NCBI GenBank assembly: GCA_003952965.2
Contig: CM025855.1
Coordinates: 2,455,252 to 2,519,251, forward strand
Source of the DNA: Morella rubra
Taxonomy: Eukaryota > Streptophyta > Magnoliopsida > Fagales > Myricaceae
Length of the DNA stretch: 64,000 nt
Direction of reading: 5' to 3'
Shown: positions 24,901 through 35,720 of the stretch, one piece after another
Position numbering within the stretch: position 1 is the first letter of the stretch
How the letters are laid out: every line of letters starts with the position of its first letter
Notes under the pieces: generated by a model
The model's input: only the letters and a program-made list of their open reading frames with translations
Told to the model about the DNA's origin: nothing
Database searches by the model: none
Translations under genes and position numbers: made by a program

Positions 24901-27900
24901 TAGCATCATGAATGTGGGAATGATGTATAGTTTCCTACATAACTCTAGGCTGGAGTATGAGGGGCCTTCAAGGAGAAGGGAGATGTTACTGAGGAAATTT
25001 ATGGAAAAGCACACACCACTTACTTCTGGTACGGGCAAGCTTCATCATTCTGCTCTTATACTGCATATAATTCTATGATACTTATAAGATCCGTTAATAC
25101 CAAAAAATGCAGAAAATGCCTCAGTTTTCTCTCATGTTTTTAAGGGGTTAGCTTCTTTTCCATGAAATGATGTTGCTCTTGTGTTATTGTGTTATATTTT
25201 TTGCTTTCAGATGAAATAGAGAAGATCGATAAAGCACAATCCTCATTTTGGAAAGAGTGGAAATTGAAATTGGAAGAGCAAAAGCGTGTGGCAGATCATT
25301 CTAGAGCACTGGAGAAAATAATTCCTGGGGTCGAAACTGAACGCTTTTTCTCCAGGGATGTCAAATACATTGAGGTTATTGTTGACTCCCTAATCAAATC
25401 AGTAAAGTTGGAGAAGAAGAGTATTTTGAGTGACGTTTTGAAAATAGCTGATACCTATGGGTTGAGCCGTACTGAGGTGTGTGGGTGTGTGCGAGTATAA
25501 CTCTTTGAAGCAGTATTTTAGAAGACAAATGCACACCTATTCAATGCTTTAGAATCTAATATCTTCCTCTGTTTCCTGCAGGTGCTACTGCAGTTCCTGA
25601 GTTCTCTTCTTGTTTCCGAGGTTTGGACAAATGACGATATTATGGCTGAAATTGCAGAATTTAAAGCAGAACTGATTGATCATGCTGTAGAGACTATTAA
25701 AACGATCTCCTTGATTGTATACCCTGCAATTGATGGGTGTAACAAGTTGAGGCTTTCTTATGTATACAACCTGCTTTCTGAGTGCTATTTGCATCTGGAA
25801 GAAACCAGAGACTCATTACCTATGATAGAACCAGACCAAGCAAATATGTCTAGACATAGGTTTGCTCATTTCTACAAGCTCATGGAGCAAGAATGCAGAA
25901 GAGTTTCCTTTATTAAGAACTTGAACTTCAAAAATATTGCTGGATTAGGTGGTTTGAACTTGGAGTGCTTCAGTACTGAAGTCTATACAAACATCGACGA
26001 AAGTAGCTTGGAAGTTCTGGCAAAAATGGTTCAGAACCTTGCCAGTATCTACACTGAACCACTGCCTGAGGGCCTCATATCCTGGCAAGATGTCTACAAA
26101 CATCATGTCCTGAATTTGTTAACAACTTTGGAGATTCGAGCTACTGCTGATTTTAGAGTTAAAAGCCCTGAAAACCTTCAGGGATTTGTTAGTCAACTTG
26201 AGGAGAGTTATGATTTGTGCAAAATATATATCAAACTCCTGGCTCTTTCAGATGCTTTGGACACTATGAAATGGTACTTCAGAGTAATAACACCCATTTA
26301 TCGATCTTATGGGAGTCTACCGGATAACTCAGCATGGCAAGACTGCCTCATTATCCTTTTGAACTATTGGATTCGATTGATTGATGGAGTGAAGGATATT
26401 ATATCGCATGACAGTCCAGGAGAAAATGCCATTTTTAATCCGGAAGGCATAATGGGTTGTCTAAGGATTTTTATGAGGTTGGTGATTGAGGACACTGTAT
26501 CACCTAGCCAGGGCTGGGCCACCATTATCAGCTATGTCAGTCATGGTTTGATTGGTGATATGGCTGTTGATGTTTTCATTTTCTGCAAAGCCATGATTTT
26601 CTCTGGTTGTGGGTTTGGAGCCATTGTGGAAGTCTTTTCTATAAGGATATCACAGCAGACAAGCGGTTCAGCAGAAGCTGGTGCAACTGAAGGTTACGAT
26701 CTTCCTCATCTGTATTTAACTATCTTGGAACCCACGTTAGAGGATTTGGTCAATGAATCCCACGAACATCAGAATTTGTTTAATCTATTATCATCTTTGA
26801 GTAAACTAGAAGGTAATTTGGAGGACTTGAAGAGGGCCAGGTCTATAGTTTGGAAAAGGATGGCCAAGTTTTCTGATAATCTGCAGCTGCCAAGTTCTGT
26901 TCGTGTTTATGCTCTAGAGCTTATGCAATTCATCACAGGGAGAAATATCAAGGGTTTCTCTCCTGAGTTGGAATCTAAGGTTATACAATGGGAAGGATGG
27001 GATGATTTGCAATTTACAGTTGATAATGGTGAGACTGCTACCCATCAGGGATTGCTGGATGATAAGGATACTTCTAGCAGGTTTACAAGTACTTTGGTTG
27101 CCCTCAAATCATCTCAGCTTGCAGCAGCCATTTCACCCAGCATAGAAATTTCTCCCGATGATCTCTTGAATGTGGAGACTACAGTTTCTTGCTTCTTGGA
27201 GTTGTCTGGAGTTGCTACAACAGATTCCCATGTTGATGCTTTACTTTCTATTTTGGGTGAGTGGGAGGGGCTTTTCATTATTCACGGGGATGATCAAATC
27301 TCTGCAGAAGCTTCTGATGCTGCAAATGACTGGAGCAATGATAGCTGGGATGAGGGATGGGAAAACTTTCAGGAAGTAGAACCTGTTGAGCAAGAAATGA
27401 AGAGAAGTTCCATATCAATTAACCCTTTACATGCCTGTTGGACAGAGGCTTTCAGGAAACTTATCATGCTGTCCCGGCTAAGAGATCTGTTGACACTTAT
27501 TGATCAGTCTTTGTCAAAATCTAATGGATTATTGCTTGATGAAGATGGTGCCGGGAGCTTGTGCCAGATTCTGATTGGGATAGATTGTTTTGTGGCTTTA
27601 AAGATGGTGCTGTTATTACCATATGAAGCGATAAGATTGCAGTGCTTGGATGCAATCGAGGAGAAACTGAAACAAGGAGGTATTTCGGACACAATTGCCA
27701 GAGACCATGAGCTTTTAATGCTTGTACTATCTTCAGGGATCACATCAACTCTCATCACCAAATCTTCCTATGGAACCACTTTCTCCTGTCTATGCTACAT
27801 GGTTGGAAATTTGTCGCGCCAATGTCAAGAAGCCCAGTTGTTGATGATTACACAGAAAGAATCAAACGAGGGCAAGAGCAATGAGAGAGACAACTCATTA

Positions 27901-28200
27901 CTTTTTGCGAAAGTTATCTTCCCTGCTTTCATATCCGAGCTTGTGAAGGCAGATCAGCAGATTCTAGCAGGATTTCTTGTTACAAAATATATGCACACAA
28001 ATGCATCATTCAGTCTCGTCAACATAGCCGAGACCACTCTTAGAAGATACTTGGATAGGCAGCTTCACGCATTAGGGTGTCAAGAGTTTGCTCTTGAGGA
28101 GAAATGTGACCGATTAGAGAATACCATTTCCAGTTTCAGAGAGAAGTTGGGAAATCTGTTCCAATCTGCACTGTCATTGCTTTCTTCTAATGTAGGATGA
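11748..28200 (+). CDS. MIP2: MAG2-interacting protein 2 (NBAS/Sec39 homologue)
   Basis: Twelve coding exons join in frame: 11748-11840, 11997-12045, 13228-13401, 13652-13856, 14019-14242, 16706-17687, 19474-20474, 21419-21507, 22520-22879, 23789-25028, 25211-25476 and 25582-28200, giving 2433 residues. All junctions are GT-AG and phases agree. The protein resembles plant MIP2 (Arabidopsis At5g24350), the counterpart of animal NBAS and yeast Sec39. MIP2 works with MAG2, MIP1 and MIP3 at the ER membrane to tether COPI vesicles returning from the Golgi. The first ~370 residues look like a WD-type beta-propeller (for example [12 protein letters not shown]); the middle should hold the helical Sec39 domain. 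The start at 11748 matches the family N-terminus (E-T-R-x-H-A-S-R-P-Y). Residues 2145-2157 form a Trp/acidic cluster. The large introns hold transposons. The last part is duplicated after the sequence gap. Confidence 0.93.
14694..16638. mobile_element. TIR-ended insert carrying a captured kinase fragment
   Basis: Intron 5 of MIP2 contains about 1.95 kb that is absent from the upstream pseudogene copy. It begins ATGTTTGTTT and ends AAACGAACAT, near-perfect 10-base inverted termini. The flanks ATGGCA (left) and GCCAT (right) extend the inverted symmetry. Inside is a broken PINOID-like kinase fragment. The pattern fits a non-autonomous DNA transposon that picked up host gene sequence (Pack-TIR type). 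No transposase is present and no clear target-site duplication is seen, so the superfamily is uncertain. Confidence 0.55.
15315..16180 (+). pseudogene. PINOID-like AGC kinase fragment, broken
   Basis: The frame from ATG 15315 gives a Ser-rich N-terminus ([11 protein letters not shown]) like that of PINOID-type AGC kinases, which phosphorylate PIN auxin carriers. Sequence from about 15,500 encodes the N-lobe block with F-Y-A-M-K-V-V-D-K, including the ATP-binding lysine, then [12 protein letters not shown] and I-V-M-E-F. At about 16,115 it resumes with [15 protein letters not shown]. It is not functional: the glycine-loop region is deleted near 15,480, an in-frame TAG lies at about 15,571, about 400 unrelated bases separate the last two blocks, and the catalytic loop and C-lobe are missing. 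It sits in a MIP2 intron in the sense direction. Confidence 0.8.
18344..18837. mobile_element. Mutator-type MITE with 9-bp target duplication
   Basis: A 494-bp non-coding element lies in MIP2 intron 6. It starts GGGGTAATTTCATAGTTCGC and ends with the near-complement GCGAACTATGACATTACCCC. The terminal inverted repeats run for roughly 180 bases with mismatches. It is flanked by a perfect direct repeat TTAATGTTT (18335-18343 and 18838-18846). Long inverted termini plus a 9-bp duplication are the hallmark of Mutator-like elements. The intact duplication indicates an insertion not followed by rearrangement. Confidence 0.9.
21628..22120. mobile_element. Possible non-autonomous DNA transposon
   Basis: In MIP2 intron 8 a T/G-rich stretch begins near GGTATGCTTCGATGG and ends near GTATGCAAACAAGGC, whose ends are weakly inverted relative to each other. 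It contains repeated phrases such as TTTGGATAGAGTT and a 35-base A run at about 21,925-21,959. The evidence is only composition and loosely matching ends. Confidence 0.3.
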
Positions 28201-29205
28201 GTTGAGATCATTTTTTATTTTTCTTCAGTTTTTTTTTTCCCTCTAAATTCTTACAGATTACTGTATAAGGGTCATGTAAAGACTTGTTGAGTTGGGGAAA
28301 GAAGAAAGAGGAGCGGGAGTTGTACAGGGAGAAAACAATTTCATTGTTGATTTTAAAGCAACAATTTAATTCGGTCAAGCAACCCATATATGTTATACAT
28401 AAAAGGGAACTTTTTATTTGTGGTCTTCGTCTTGCCTGGTCCATTTGTGGGCCTCAAAATTCTTAAATAAGTTTCCTAATATGTATGGAACGTATATATA
28501 TATAATAGTTGTCTTGTGTCTGGTCCAAAGAATACATGTTGCCTGAATGGAAATAACCAGTTCTTTGGGATAATTCCTTTTTCCTTTAAGATGTTTGTGC
28601 TTTTGTGAAACTATACTCTGGCCTCTTATCTTGTGTTAATTATGACGGATTGTCCCCACATTGTTCCTCACCGACAATCGCTAGGAAATTAGGTGTTATC
28701 CAACTTGCTGTGTTGCTCTGTCGTTCTAAGTTTTGCCTGTCATAAGTCTTCAAGCAATACATTTTGCGTCGGTAAATATCTCATATACACCGTGGCGTAG
28801 TTGTTTAACTGTTATACTGTGGATGCATTAGTGCGATTTGTCTCTGGAGTTAATGTATGTTAACGAGGAGTGAACTGTTCTTACAATAGAAAGCATATCG
28901 AAGGAGGGCTCTATCTGATTGACACGCGCCGGTCGGAGTCTGGAGCGGATTGCCGAAGAAAATTGTTGTCGATGAGCTTGTGGTGAGCCTTGTGAAGCTG
29001 ATGAGAATAGTGAGACATTTACCAGTGGAGATGCTGCTGTGTGGCAGATTTTCTGTTTCTTGGAGCTAGCCAGAATCCTGTGCGAGGAGTTGTGCACAAT
29101 CCAAGGTTAGTGTGCCGTTCAAAAGAAGAAGCTGTTCCAGTCTCGGAGTTCTAAGTTGTTGTAGGTGCTTTTCTAGACCATGGGTTCCGATGGCATTGTT
29201 TCTTT
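28201..29205. repeat. MIP2 3' flank: indel-rich copy of the sequence at 32.76-33.57 kb
   Basis: To about 28,429 this matches the sequence after the second MIP2 end (32,757-32,985). From there to the gap it still aligns to 32,986-33,570 but with a small insertion or deletion every few bases. A corrupted copy of the first exon of the F-box gene is recognisable at about 29,013-29,110; the frame is broken, whereas the copy at 33,440 is intact. The pattern fits a low-quality contig end next to the gap better than a second gene. Confidence 0.8.
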
Positions 29206-29322
29206 NNNNNNNNNNNNNNNNNNNNNNNNNNNNNNNNNNNNNNNNNNNNNNNNNNNNNNNNNNNNNNNNNNNNNNNNNNNNNNNNNNNNNNNNNNNNNNN
29301 NNNNNNNNNNNNNNNNNNNNNN
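29206..29322. other. Assembly gap (117 N)
   Basis: 117 unknown bases. The sequence resumes abruptly inside a MIP2 exon already present upstream, so the gap separates two overlapping pieces rather than spanning unknown intergenic DNA. Confidence 0.99.
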
Positions 29323-32300
29323 ATTATTGAACCTCCTGTTACTGAAGAGGAAGACATAATGGGATGCTCCTTTCTCTTAAATCTTGCTGATGCAGTTACT
29401 GGGGTAGAAGTTATAGAAGAGCAACTGAAAACAAGGGAGGATTATGAAGAAATTTATAGCATCATGAATGTGGGAATGATGTATAGTTTCCTACATAACT
29501 CTAGGCTGGAGTATGAGGGGCCTTCAAGGAGAAGGGAGATGTTACTGAGGAAATTTATGGAAAAGCACACACCACTTACTTCTGGTACGGGCAAGCTTCA
29601 TCATTCTGCTCTTATACTGCATATAATTCTATGATACTTATAAGATCCGTTAATACCAAAAAATGCAGAAAATGCCTCAGTTTTCTCTCATGTTTTTAAG
29701 GGGTTAGCTTCTTTTCCATGAAATGATGTTGCTCTTGTGTTATTGTGTTATATTTTTTGCTTTCAGATGAAATAGAGAAGATCGATAAAGCACAATCCTC
29801 ATTTTGGAAAGAGTGGAAATTGAAATTGGAAGAGCAAAAGCGTGTGGCAGATCATTCTAGAGCACTGGAGAAAATAATTCCTGGGGTCGAAACTGAACGC
29901 TTTTTCTCCAGGGATGTCAAATACATTGAGGTTATTGTTGACTCCCTAATCAAATCAGTAAAGTTGGAGAAGAAGAGTATTTTGAGTGACGTTTTGAAAA
30001 TAGCTGATACCTATGGGTTGAGCCGTACTGAGGTGTGTGGGTGTGTGCGAGTATAACTCTTTGAAGCAGTATTTTAGAAGACAAATGCACACCTATTCAA
30101 TGCTTTAGAATCTAATATCTTCCTCTGTTTCCTGCAGGTGCTACTGCAGTTCCTGAGTTCTCTTCTTGTTTCCGAGGTTTGGACAAATGACGATATTATG
30201 GCTGAAATTGCAGAATTTAAAGCAGAACTGATTGATCATGCTGTAGAGACTATTAAAACGATCTCCTTGATTGTATACCCTGCAATTGATGGGTGTAACA
30301 AGTTGAGGCTTTCTTATGTATACAACCTGCTTTCTGAGTGCTATTTGCATCTGGAAGAAACCAGAGACTCATTACCTATGATAGAACCAGACCAAGCAAA
30401 TATGTCTAGACATAGGTTTGCTCATTTCTACAAGCTCATGGAGCAAGAATGCAGAAGAGTTTCCTTTATTAAGAACTTGAACTTCAAAAATATTGCTGGA
30501 TTAGGTGGTTTGAACTTGGAGTGCTTCAGTACTGAAGTCTATACAAACATCGACGAAAGTAGCTTGGAAGTTCTGGCAAAAATGGTTCAGAACCTTGCCA
30601 GTATCTACACTGAACCACTGCCTGAGGGCCTCATATCCTGGCAAGATGTCTACAAACATCATGTCCTGAATTTGTTAACAACTTTGGAGATTCGAGCTAC
30701 TGCTGATTTTAGAGTTAAAAGCCCTGAAAACCTTCAGGGATTTGTTAGTCAACTTGAGGAGAGTTATGATTTGTGCAAAATATATATCAAACTCCTGGCT
30801 CTTTCAGATGCTTTGGACACTATGAAATGGTACTTCAGAGTAATAACACCCATTTATCGATCTTATGGGAGTCTACCGGATAACTCAGCATGGCAAGACT
30901 GCCTCATTATCCTTTTGAACTATTGGATTCGATTGATTGATGGAGTGAAGGATATTATATCGCATGACAGTCCAGGAGAAAATGCCATTTTTAATCCGGA
31001 AGGCATAATGGGTTGTCTAAGGATTTTTATGAGGTTGGTGATTGAGGACACTGTATCACCTAGCCAGGGCTGGGCCACCATTATCAGCTATGTCAGTCAT
31101 GGTTTGATTGGTGATATGGCTGTTGATGTTTTCATTTTCTGCAAAGCCATGATTTTCTCTGGTTGTGGGTTTGGAGCCATTGTGGAAGTCTTTTCTATAA
31201 GGATATCACAGCAGACAAGCGGTTCAGCAGAAGCTGGTGCAACTGAAGGTTACGATCTTCCTCATCTGTATTTAACTATCTTGGAACCCACGTTAGAGGA
31301 TTTGGTCAATGAATCCCACGAACATCAGAATTTGTTTAATCTATTATCATCTTTGAGTAAACTAGAAGGTAATTTGGAGGACTTGAAGAGGGCCAGGTCT
31401 ATAGTTTGGAAAAGGATGGCCAAGTTTTCTGATAATCTGCAGCTGCCAAGTTCTGTTCGTGTTTATGCTCTAGAGCTTATGCAATTCATCACAGGGAGAA
31501 ATATCAAGGGTTTCTCTCCTGAGTTGGAATCTAAGGTTATACAATGGGAAGGATGGGATGATTTGCAATTTACAGTTGATAATGGTGAGACTGCTACCCA
31601 TCAGGGATTGCTGGATGATAAGGATACTTCTAGCAGGTTTACAAGTACTTTGGTTGCCCTCAAATCATCTCAGCTTGCAGCAGCCATTTCACCCAGCATA
31701 GAAATTTCTCCCGATGATCTCTTGAATGTGGAGACTACAGTTTCTTGCTTCTTGGAGTTGTCTGGAGTTGCTACAACAGATTCCCATGTTGATGCTTTAC
31801 TTTCTATTTTGGGTGAGTGGGAGGGGCTTTTCATTATTCACGGGGATGATCAAATCTCTGCAGAAGCTTCTGATGCTGCAAATGACTGGAGCAATGATAG
31901 CTGGGATGAGGGATGGGAAAACTTTCAGGAAGTAGAACCTGTTGAGCAAGAAATGAAGAGAAGTTCCATATCAATTAACCCTTTACATGCCTGTTGGACA
32001 GAGGCTTTCAGGAAACTTATCATGCTGTCCCGGCTAAGAGATCTGTTGACACTTATTGATCAGTCTTTGTCAAAATCTAATGGATTATTGCTTGATGAAG
32101 ATGGTGCCGGGAGCTTGTGCCAGATTCTGATTGGGATAGATTGTTTTGTGGCTTTAAAGATGGTGCTGTTATTACCATATGAAGCGATAAGATTGCAGTG
32201 CTTGGATGCAATCGAGGAGAAACTGAAACAAGGAGGTATTTCGGACACAATTGCCAGAGACCATGAGCTTTTAATGCTTGTACTATCTTCAGGGATCACA

Positions 32301-32756
32301 TCAACTCTCATCACCAAATCTTCCTATGGAACCACTTTCTCCTGTCTATGCTACATGGTTGGAAATTTGTCGCGCCAATGTCAAGAAGCCCAGTTGTTGA
32401 TGATTACACAGAAAGAATCAAACGAGGGCAAGAGCAATGAGAGAGACAACTCATTACTTTTTGCGAAAGTTATCTTCCCTGCTTTCATATCCGAGCTTGT
32501 GAAGGCAGATCAGCAGATTCTAGCAGGATTTCTTGTTACAAAATATATGCACACAAATGCATCATTCAGTCTCGTCAACATAGCCGAGACCACTCTTAGA
32601 AGATACTTGGATAGGCAGCTTCACGCATTAGGGTGTCAAGAGTTTGCTCTTGAGGAGAAATGTGACCGATTAGAGAATACCATTTCCAGTTTCAGAGAGA
32701 AGTTGGGAAATCTGTTCCAATCTGCACTGTCATTGCTTTCTTCTAATGTAGGATGA
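29323..32756 (+). CDS. Second copy of the MIP2 3' exons (partial, likely assembly duplicate)
   Basis: This repeats 24,767-28,200 with a constant offset of 4556 bases. It holds the end of exon 10 (29323-29584), exon 11 (29767-30032) and exon 12 (30138-32756), encoding the same C-terminal residues, including the identical 872-residue final exon. Introns are also identical as far as I can compare. There is no start, no promoter and no 5' exon, because the copy begins straight after the gap. An intact tandem gene would be expected to show some intron differences. I read this as one locus assembled twice. The copy next to the intact F-box gene is probably the better-placed version. Confidence 0.85.
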
Positions 32757-33273
32757 GTTGAGATCATTTTTTATTTTTCTTCAGTTTTTTTTTTCCCTCT
32801 AAATTCTTACAGATTACTGTATAAGGGTCATGTAAAGACTTGTTGAGTTGGGGAAAGAAGAAAGAGGAGCGGGAGTTGTACAGGGAGAAAACAATTTCAT
32901 TGTTGATTTTAAAGCAACAATTTAATTCGGTCAAGCAACCCATATATGTTATACATAAAAGGGAACTTTTTATTTGTGGTCTTCGATCTTGCCGGTCCAT
33001 TTGTGGGCCCAAAATTTTAAAAAGTTTCTTTAATGGAGACGAAAGTGGGCTTGGTCGGTCCAAATACAGTTGACTATGGAATGCCAGTTCTTGGGAAATC
33101 CTTTTCCTAAATGTTTTGGGCTTTGTAAAACTCTGGCCCACTTGGGTTAATTATTGACGATGGCCCACTATTTGTTCCACCGACAAATGACAGGAAATTA
33201 TTTTCCAACTTGCTGGTGTTGCCGCAAGTTTTGCTGTCAAATCTCAAGCAAACATTTCGCGGTAAATCATAGA

Positions 33274-33279
33274 CACGTG
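33274..33279. promoter_or_regulatory. G-box / ABRE-like element upstream of F-box gene
   Basis: CACGTG in the context GACACGTGGC, about 160 bases before the F-box start codon. This core is bound by plant bZIP and bHLH factors and, with GGC, resembles an abscisic acid response element. The function here is inferred. Confidence 0.45.
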
Positions 33280-33439
33280 GCGTAGTTTTAACTGTTAACT
33301 GGACATTACATTCCAGTAATTGAACAGATGAACTGTTCTTACAAAGAAAGCATATCAAGAGGCTCTATCTGACTGACACGCGCTCGATCTGACATTGCCG
33401 AAGAAATGTTTTCAAGGTTGTGTAGCTTGAACTAAAAAT

Positions 33440-35720
33440 ATGGAGACTTTACCAGTGGAGATCTGCTTTCAGATTTTCTGTTTCTTGGACTACCAGAACC
33501 TTGCAATTGCACAACAAGGTTAGTTGCTTCAAAAAAGCTTTCCATCTCAGTTCTAATTTTGTATCTTTCTAACCATGGTTCGAGCGATTTTTTCTTTTTA
33601 ATTTTTTGGTATTTTTTTTTTAAATTTTTTGGTATTGAAAATTCTAAATTTTTTTTAACAAGATCTGAACTGGGTTCTGAGAATTCTGCTTGGGTAACGC
33701 TCTCACCCCACCCCCCCCCCCAAACAAGCTTGAGATCTTATTGTCCTTCTCATAATGTTCTTGTTTTCTGTTATGCGAATTGTTACTTGTCAACGAGGTG
33801 TGCGATATGCCATCGGCTTATCCTTTTGATTGAATGTTCAGGATAGATCAGAGTCTGAGAACTTTTGTTTGCTCTTTCTATTACAAGTGTTGATTGAATC
33901 AGTTTCATGGCCGCTTGGCATTTTGTTGTTCTAAAATGATGCCTGGGCCTGATTAGCGAATTGGTACAAGAAATAGTAAAAATCTGATATTGAATCCAGA
34001 GCCCAGATTGAGGAATCTGGCCACTTACAGTTTCAGGTGTTCGGTGCCATAAAGAGCAAACAAAAGAAAGTGAAAAAAGGGTCCTTTATCAACTCTTTGG
34101 TACACTAAGCACAGTAGCCAGTGCTAGGATATTGTTTGATGAAGATCACATAACTGCGATTTCAATATGTTATACATCAAGGACATTTTTCTTTGAACAA
34201 AGATAATTTTGTTTCGTAACTGCATAGTGTTCGAGATGTGGCTATGAAACCGAATATAGTAGTTGCAGCATTCCACTGGCGTTATTGACATTCTATTGTG
34301 TGGTCATATGGTTCAAAAGATGTTGTATGAACAATACCTTCTTATTTGTTCTTTTTTAAGGGAAAATAACTTATTAGCAGTTTGGCAGTAGATTAGATTT
34401 CTTTACTCTATACTAGTGTGTTGGTCTCGTAACCATCCATCATTCCTCTACTTCTTGTGGTCGACAAAATGGTAGGATTGTTTCCAACAGACATCTAAGT
34501 GCTTAGCTCCATTTCATGCAAATCGCCTACCGCATGATGCTGGATTACTGCCCTAAAATCATTGGGCTAGTAGTCAGAAAGTACAATCATGAAACAAAAT
34601 TAAACTGTGGTAAAATTGACTTAACAAAGCAAGTTCCTAGCTTTTGCTCTGCAGGACAGTGATTGGGTTGGCATAAGATTACATACTCTATAATCTTTCA
34701 AAAGGGAAAAAAATTAGCTTATATCTTCCTTTGAACTTGCGGCTTAAGATATTTAAAGTTGAGATTTTTCTGCTGCTCATTTACTGGAGTCACAACTTGA
34801 GGTTCTGTTTCTAATATGCTATGAACATGGGAATTTGCTATTGCTTAAAGTTTGCAGGAAGTGGAAAGCATTGGCCTCGGACAACAATCTGTGGTCTAAC
34901 CTATTCAGGGAAAGATGGGGAGGAGATCATGCCCTGTTCTACGCCCCTGTTGGTTCAAAGTCATGGAAAGATGTGTATGAGGTTCAAGATCGCTGTCACC
35001 GAGTTGGATTGTGAGTCATAACCCTTGTTAGCATGATTAACTACTAAAATTCATCAGCTTCACTCCTCATCCTCCCCCATCTCTTTGCCACATGCACCAA
35101 CATAAAATTCACATGCACCACACCCAAACCACACACACAGAGGCAAACAGTAATTATAAGTTTAAGTTCTCCTTATTTTGCCTGGTGTCGAAGTTTAAGT
35201 TTCAAGTCTTATGGATGGAAGTGCTTTTGTTCCTATTAATTTTAAAAGGTGGGCAGACCCTGTAAAGCTCAAACCCCTGTGGAAATTGGTTGTTTGAAAG
35301 GTAGATTCTTTCAAAACCAAAAGTAATCATCAAAAGTAGCTTGATCTGTTCCTGTTTTGTGCATATCTTTTTTGACACCGTCTGGCGGTTCAGTTAGATG
35401 AATGTGTCTGACTTACGACTTGAGTTACATTTATACACCGAAAAGACTTAATTATAGTGCTTGAATATGTCTTCAGGGGCCTGAAGATAATACGAGAAGG
35501 TGGTGACTACTATCTTGTTCACCAAGGTGAAATCCAACGATATCTGGGTTCAAGGAGACAAAGGAAAGGGAGCAGCTCTACTCTGAATTCAAAAAGAGAG
35601 GTCAATAGTGGAGGATCACAAGAAGAGGAATCCTGTAGAGGGATTCTGGACAAAATTCTTTTCTTCATTGGGGATTTGGAAGTTGCCTCTACGGATGCAA
35701 AACGTGGCCGGGTACTATAA
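33440..35720 (+). CDS. Small F-box protein
   Basis: Three exons join in frame: 33440-33518, 34851-35010 and 35477-35720, giving 160 residues. The N-terminus (M-E-T-L-P-V-E-I-C-F-Q-I-F-C-F-L-D) followed by A-I-A-Q-Q-V-C-R-K-W-K-A-L-A is a typical F-box, residues about 2-40, the motif that binds SKP1 in SCF ubiquitin ligases. The exon 2 acceptor at TTAAAG (34850) restores the V-C-R-K-W stretch; the later AG at 34857 would shift the frame. After the F-box comes L-W-S-N-L-F-R-E-R-W-G, common in short plant F-box proteins. No Kelch, LRR or other substrate-binding repeat follows, so the target is unknown. A damaged copy of exon 1 lies at 29.0 kb before the gap. Confidence 0.8.

Noticed and set aside
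29013-29110. A second F-box gene
   Set aside because: The frame is broken by many small indels and it is the error-rich counterpart of the intact exon at 33,440.
29323-32756. A second, independent MIP2 gene
   Set aside because: It has no 5' exons, starts at a sequence gap and shows no visible difference from the first copy, including introns. An assembly duplicate is simpler.
34858-35021. F-box exon 2 starting after the AG at 34,856-34,857
   Set aside because: That acceptor gives the wrong frame; the AG at 34,849-34,850 restores V-C-R-K-W-K-A, expected after the F-box.
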